From the NCBI RefSeq assembly GCF_916619195.1, contig NZ_CAKAKL010000002.1, positions 434,001-498,000 of the forward strand: a stretch of 64,000 nt of DNA. Direction: 5' to 3'. The position numbers and the translations under genes were made by a program. Of the stretch, positions 60,529-64,000 are shown one piece after another; the first letter of the stretch is position 1; every line of letters begins with the position of its first letter. The notes below the pieces were generated by a model. It was not told where the DNA came from. It made no database searches and saw only the letters and a list, made by a program, of their open reading frames with translations. Origin of the DNA: Inquilinus sp. Marseille-Q2685 (GTDB lineage: Bacteria; Pseudomonadota; Alphaproteobacteria; DSM-16000; Inquilinaceae).

Positions 60529-60945
60529 TCACTTGGGGTCCGGAGTCACCAGCTCCGTCTCGTCGGTGTTCACGACGAACACGGCGAGGAGCTTGGAGGG
60601 CTCGGTCTCGCTGGCATTGGCGCTGACGCCGTGATGGTCGCCGGGCATTTCGGTGAAGTTCTCGCCAGCCTTGTATGTGCGCACCGGCCCCTGGTTGATC
60701 TGCATCTTGACGGCGCCTTCCAGCACGGTGGCGTAGATCAGCGCCGATTTCGGGTGGGTGTGCGCGGGCGAGTAGCCGCCCGGTCCGTATTCGACGAGCA
60801 CGCCTTTGATGCTCTTCCCGGGCACGTCCGGCAGGGCGTGCTCATAGACCAGCGTGACCCTCGCGTTCTTGGAGCCCGGAGCGTCCGCGAAGACGGCGCC
60901 CGAGGAAGCGACGAGCAGGAGGGCTGCGATAACCGGATGTTTCAT
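60529..60945 (-). CDS. Exported cupin-domain protein
   Basis: 138 aa. Signal peptide (MKHPVIAALLLVASSGAVFA), then a single cupin barrel: GGYSPAHTHPKSALIYATVLEG (motif 1, with His-x-His), and motif 2 EMPGDHHGVSANASE. The histidines could bind a metal. Small exported cupins of this kind often sit next to SDR genes and may detoxify or sense an oxidised compound. It lies 27 bp downstream of the NmrA-like SDR gene and codirectional with it, so the two form an operon. The convergent DUF899 gene ends 34 bp away. Confidence 0.86.
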   Translation of the reverse strand: MKHPVIAALLLVASSGAVFADAPGSKNARVTLVYEHALPDVPGKSIKGVLVEYGPGGYSPAHTHPKSALIYATVLEGAVKMQINQGPVRTYKAGENFTEMPGDHHGVSANASETEPSKLLAVFVVNTDETELVTPDPK

Positions 60946-60972
60946 GGGGATTGCCTTGGTCGGGTGTCGGTC

Positions 60973-61725
60973 TCACGCGGGGCTGTGGTCGCGCAGCCAT
61001 GTGCCGAGCGAGATGCGGCCGAGCCGCGCCTCGCCGAGCGGCACCAGCGACGTTTCCTCGACCGTGCCGCCGAAGTAGCGCGCCCGGGGGTCTTGCACGA
61101 CGGGGCGGGGATCGGCCATGGCTTCGAGGTACTGGGCGATGATGCGATCGAAGGGGGCGCGGTCCGGGCCGGCGATATCGAACGTCCCGTTCCGCGGCGC
61201 GGCGATTGCGGTCTCCGCCAGGACTGCCGCGACGTCATCGGCGGCGATGGGCTGGAACATGCCGCCGGGAAGGCGGATTGCCCCGTCCACGGCGCTCGAA
61301 TCGGCAATCGCGCCGAGGAATTCCATGAACTGGGTGGCGCGGACGATGGTGTAGGGCACGCCGGACGCCTTGATCAGCGCCTCCTGGGCCACCTTTGCCC
61401 GGAAATAGCCGTTGTCGGGCATCCGATCGGTGCCGACGATGGAGAGCGCCACGTGGTGCCGGATTCCAGCTGCGCGTTCGGCGGCGAGCAGATTGCGGCC
61501 CGCGGTCTCGAAGAAGGTGAGCACGGCTTGTGGCTCGAACGAGGGCGAATTGGCGACGTCGACGACCACATCGGCGCCGGCGAGGGCTTCGGACAAGCCT
61601 TCTCCGGTCAGGGCGTTGACCCCGGTGTTCGGCGAAGCCGCGAGGGCCTGATGGCCTTCCCGGGTCAGCCCGGCAACGATCTTCGAGCCGATCAGGCCGG
61701 TCCCGCCGATGACGACGATCTTCAT
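60973..61725 (-). CDS. NmrA/NAD(P)H-binding SDR (atypical)
   Basis: 250 aa. NAD(P)-binding motif GGTGLIGSKIV at about 8-18. It lacks the Tyr-x3-Lys catalytic motif; instead YFRAKVAQEALIKASGV resembles NmrA-like or HSCARG-type binding proteins. This group senses redox state through NAD(P) and regulates, or acts as an uncharacterised reductase. It lies upstream of the exported cupin gene in the same orientation. A hairpin, CGAAGGGA with TCCCTTCG (61764-61783), is 39 bp upstream of the ATG and may be its operator. ATG at 61725 is well conserved. Confidence 0.86.
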   Translation of the reverse strand: MKIVVIGGTGLIGSKIVAGLTREGHQALAASPNTGVNALTGEGLSEALAGADVVVDVANSPSFEPQAVLTFFETAGRNLLAAERAAGIRHHVALSIVGTDRMPDNGYFRAKVAQEALIKASGVPYTIVRATQFMEFLGAIADSSAVDGAIRLPGGMFQPIAADDVAAVLAETAIAAPRNGTFDIAGPDRAPFDRIIAQYLEAMADPRPVVQDPRARYFGGTVEETSLVPLGEARLGRISLGTWLRDHSPA

Positions 61726-62327
61726 GAATGCACCTCTTGCGAACAGGGGAACGCCATCCCGTTCGAAGGGACGGTTCCCTTCGCTTCACGGCCGGTGTTC
61801 GGAACCAGATGCAGGATCATGGGCCCGTTCGACCAGTATGCGGACCGGCACCTTCGGCACACCGAAGGTTTGGAGATCCTGGACTTCGGCATAGTGGACA
61901 TTCGCGGCGGCGCTCGCCGGGCCGTCCGGCACCGTCCGGAGCGGCGATCGCACATGGCTTCCGGGGCTGGATAACAGAATCTGTGCCCTCGACTGGCTCG
62001 TCTGCCTCGGATTCTGCGGATTCGAGCGTTGTCCGGTGTGCGCCGGATGAGCGAACATCATGTCCGGTCCGCATGGGCCGGGCCGCGGTCTGGTCGGCGT
62101 CATGATCTCGACGCCGCCTCGTGGATCGCCGCCGGGGAAAATCGCGATCAGGGGCGTCGAACTCGGCCAGCCACAAGTTCTGATGGATAACGTCATGAGC
62201 CGCTCCGAGCCTGCGCTTTTCCGGCATCGCCGATGCGCGTCCGGGGGCAACGTCCGGCCGTGGACAGGGCCATGTGCCGCCTCTAGCTTGGCGCCGTTCC
62301 GAAGACCCGGGGCGTCCAGGGGGACCA
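61726..62327. other. 602-bp region without a recognised gene
   Basis: The gap between the NmrA-like gene (start 61725, minus) and prs (62328, plus). It is less GC-rich than its surroundings. Several short frames are open in it, but none has a ribosome-binding site, family motif or codon bias typical of the neighbours. It contains a perfect 8-bp hairpin (61764-61771 with 61776-61783). It holds the promoters of both divergent genes and perhaps remnants of a lost gene, which I could not identify. Confidence 0.5.
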
Positions 62328-63269
62328 ATGGCGGATCTAGCTGTCTTCTCCGGAACCGCGCATCCCGGCCTGGCGGCGGAGATCTGCGCCGCGCTGGGCG
62401 TGCCGCTCCTGCCGTCCAGGGTGCAGCGCTTCGCCAATGACTGCCTCCAGGTCCAGCTGCAGGCGAATTGCCGCGAGCGCGACGTCTTCCTGGTCCAGCC
62501 GCTCAACCCTCCGGTCCAGGAGCATCTGGTCGAGCTGCTCCTGATGATCAACGCTGCCCGCGGCGCTTCGGCCTCGCGGATCACCGTGGTCATGCCGCAC
62601 TACGCCTATGCGCGGTCGGACAAGAAGGACGCGCCGCGCATCTCGATCGGCGGCCGGCTGGTGGCGGATCTGCTGGTCGCGGCGGGGGCCGACCGGGTCC
62701 TGACCGTCGCCCTGCACTCGCCCCAGGTCCATGGCTTCTTCAGCGTGCCGGTGGACCATCTCCACGCCCTCGGTGAGCTCGCCGGCCATTTCCGCCGGTA
62801 CGACCTCTCCAACGCCGTCGTGGTTTCGCCGGACCTCGGCTATGCGAAGGAAGCGTCCGCCTTCGCGCGCCTGCTGGGCGCCGGCGTCGCCATGGGCGCC
62901 AAGCAGCGCTATGAAAACGACCGCGTCGAGATCAGCACCGTCATCGGCGAGGTGCGCGGCAAGGACGTCATCGTCATCGACGACGAGATCGCCAAGGGGA
63001 GCACGGTGCTGGAGCTGCTGGGCCATCTCCGCCGCCAGGGCGCGCGGTCGATCCGCGTGGCCTGCACGCACGGCCTCTTCTGCGGCGGCGCGCTGGAGCG
63101 GCTCGGCGCCCAGGACGACGTGCTGGAGATCGTCTGCACCAACACCATTCCGGTGGACGGGGCCGACCGCCATCCCAAGCTCGTGGTCCTCTCCATCGCT
63201 CCCGCCCTGGCCGAGGCGATGCGCCGGATCCACGCCGGAGAGTCCGTCAGCGAACTGTTTCACGCCTAG
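62328..63269 (+). CDS. Ribose-phosphate pyrophosphokinase paralog (PRPP synthetase-like)
   Basis: 313 aa, with the overall fold of PRPP synthetase. Family landmarks are changed: the PRPP loop reads VIDDEIAKGST (canonical DDIIDTAGT), the flexible loop KRR is AKQRYENDR, and ALHSPQVHGFF replaces DLHAPQIQGFF, though the catalytic His is kept. ATP-binding and R5P-binding residues elsewhere (MPHYAYARSDKKDAPR) are recognisable. This divergent subfamily occurs in several proteobacteria next to a canonical prs; whether it makes PRPP or is regulatory is uncertain. ATG at 62328 follows AGGGGGACC. Confidence 0.86.
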   Translation: MADLAVFSGTAHPGLAAEICAALGVPLLPSRVQRFANDCLQVQLQANCRERDVFLVQPLNPPVQEHLVELLLMINAARGASASRITVVMPHYAYARSDKKDAPRISIGGRLVADLLVAAGADRVLTVALHSPQVHGFFSVPVDHLHALGELAGHFRRYDLSNAVVVSPDLGYAKEASAFARLLGAGVAMGAKQRYENDRVEISTVIGEVRGKDVIVIDDEIAKGSTVLELLGHLRRQGARSIRVACTHGLFCGGALERLGAQDDVLEIVCTNTIPVDGADRHPKLVVLSIAPALAEAMRRIHAGESVSELFHA

Positions 63270-63343
63270 CGCCCATGGCGCAGCCTCCGCCGGTTCCGCC
63301 CGGCTACTGAACACAATGTTCATTGCGCGAGCCTGCGCGGCTC

Positions 63344-63358
63344 GTTCATGATATGTTC
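63344..63358. promoter_or_regulatory. LexA-box match upstream of the last gene
   Basis: GTTC-N7-GTTC (GTTCATGATATGTTC), an exact match to the alphaproteobacterial LexA consensus, ending one base before the ATG at 63360. If functional, LexA would block transcription of the last gene until DNA damage. About one chance match is expected in a window of this size and composition, so position is the main argument. A second short symmetry, GAACA-N3-TGTTC, lies upstream at 63309-63321. Confidence 0.5.
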
Positions 63359-63359
63359 C

Positions 63360-64000
63360 ATGAAGGAGATCCCCGCCGATTTCGATGTCCAGGCCTATGG
63401 CCGCGGCTGCGCCCTGCAGCAGTGCGAGATGCTCTCGCGCCTGGCCGAGATCGGCATGCAGCTGGCCGAGGCCGCCGGCGCCCGCGCCCTCGCCGCCCAG
63501 GCGGCAGAGCCCCAGGCTGAGGCTGCGGAGAGTCGGCCCGAGGCCGCCCCGGCCGGAGACCCCGGGCTCGCCTTCACCCGCTATGCCCATCTGGTGCGCC
63601 AGACCCTGGCCCAGCGCGCCCGCGCCGTGCGGGACCTGTCCCTCCGCGACGGCGGCCGCGACGCCCGCCGCGCCCGCCACCGCGAGCAGGTCCAGACCCT
63701 GATCGGCCGTCTGGTCTGGAGCGATGCCGAGGACCGCGGCCGCGCCGCCGCCCTCGACCTGCAGGTCTCCCAGGCCTTCGCCGACCTCTATGGCGACGCC
63801 GAGGACCCGGTCGAGGACCGCCCGGTCGGCTCGGTCGTGGCCGGGCTGGCCTGCGGCCTCGGCCTGGCCGACAAGTGGAACCGCTGGGCGCCGCACCGCG
63901 TCAGCCGGCCGCGCCCGGGCCGGCCGGACGGCAGCCCGGAGGAGATCCGGGCCGAGCGCGCCCGCCGCCGCGCCGCGGTCACCGCCTGGATCGAGCAGGC
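63360..64000 (+). CDS. Unknown protein (partial, runs off the right edge)
   Basis: At least 213 residues are read in an open frame from the ATG at 63360 (MKEIPADFDVQAYGRGC) to the window end. It is Ala- and Arg-rich; the first half includes predicted helices (LQQCEMLSRLAEIGMQLAEA), a Glu/Ala linker and RYAHLVRQTLAQRARAV. No signal peptide or membrane segment, and no family that I recognise. No Shine-Dalgarno precedes ATG; the LexA-type box abuts it, which would need a leaderless mRNA or a start further in (ATG at 63429). The gene continues past the window. Confidence 0.6.
   Translation, partial: MKEIPADFDVQAYGRGCALQQCEMLSRLAEIGMQLAEAAGARALAAQAAEPQAEAAESRPEAAPAGDPGLAFTRYAHLVRQTLAQRARAVRDLSLRDGGRDARRARHREQVQTLIGRLVWSDAEDRGRAAALDLQVSQAFADLYGDAEDPVEDRPVGSVVAGLACGLGLADKWNRWAPHRVSRPRPGRPDGSPEEIRAERARRRAAVTAWIEQ

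Noticed and set aside
61786-62328. Minus-strand open frame of 180 codons in the 602-bp gap
   Set aside because: No ribosome-binding site, no homology that I recognise, and Pro/Arg/Ser-rich translation typical of non-coding frames here.

Overview
The window is a gene-dense, very GC-rich stretch of bacterial chromosome with almost no intergenic space. The gene content points to an alphaproteobacterium, most likely in or near Rhodospirillales (Azospirillum/Inquilinus-like; this is inference, no 16S is present). The markers are AddAB instead of RecBCD, a short HprK lacking the N-terminal domain, a ChvG/ChvI two-component system beside HprK-RapZ-EIIA(Man)-HPr-EI, an Suv3-like helicase followed by an S4 protein, FdxA and CarD, and an alphaproteobacterial-type LexA box. 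No rRNA, tRNA, CRISPR array, prophage or intact insertion sequence was seen.

Layout. 1-6305 (minus): tsaE-addB-addA, joined by 4-bp ATGA overlaps; addA runs off the left edge. 6404-12083: TrxR-type ferredoxin-NADP reductase, an amino-acid module (LysE exporter, YheO/DauR-type regulator, PLP aminotransferase), a secreted two-repeat protein and an RTX protein. 12228-17198: ahcY with a terminator and an 18-bp palindromic operator candidate, a DeoR regulator with an MFS transporter, a small unknown protein and a nucleotide-sugar-type epimerase. 17208-25447 (minus): the regulatory block chvI-chvG-(SH3/PPC secreted protein)-hprK-rapZ-manX-ptsH-ptsI. No sugar permease is present, so this looks like a regulatory phosphorelay linked to envelope signalling. 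A 268-bp nested palindromic element fills the hprK-rapZ gap and supplies the rapZ start codon. 25589-29475: HugZ-like protein, proline iminopeptidase, SNase-like protein and M48 peptidase, followed by two palindromic intergenic repeats. 29733-37983 (minus): rpoH, htpG and three tandem paralogous exported proteins. 38105-43514: Suv3-like helicase, HslR, TerB-like protein, FdxA, CarD and a calcineurin-fold protein that has lost its metal ligands. 43515-50105: class III cyclase, MlaC, a YqjE/YqjD pair, a glycine-zipper lipoprotein, a HisKA_2 histidine kinase with a TPR partner, and an acetylpolyamine amidohydrolase. 50176-63269: an accessory-looking metabolic and regulatory stretch (K+/H+ antiporter, two TetR modules with doubled operators, M20 amidohydrolase, PanE-like reductase, LuxR regulator, SDRs, APH kinase, DUF899, cupin, Prs paralog). 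A final unknown gene has a LexA-box match against its start and is cut by the right edge.

Themes. Most of the window is ordinary core chromosome. The unusual features are the structured repeat inside the hprK-rapZ operon, RapZ with His in place of the P-loop Lys, the pseudo-phosphatase after carD, the three-paralog exported array, and the repeated use of CTAG or TGATCA as shared stop codons between convergent genes.
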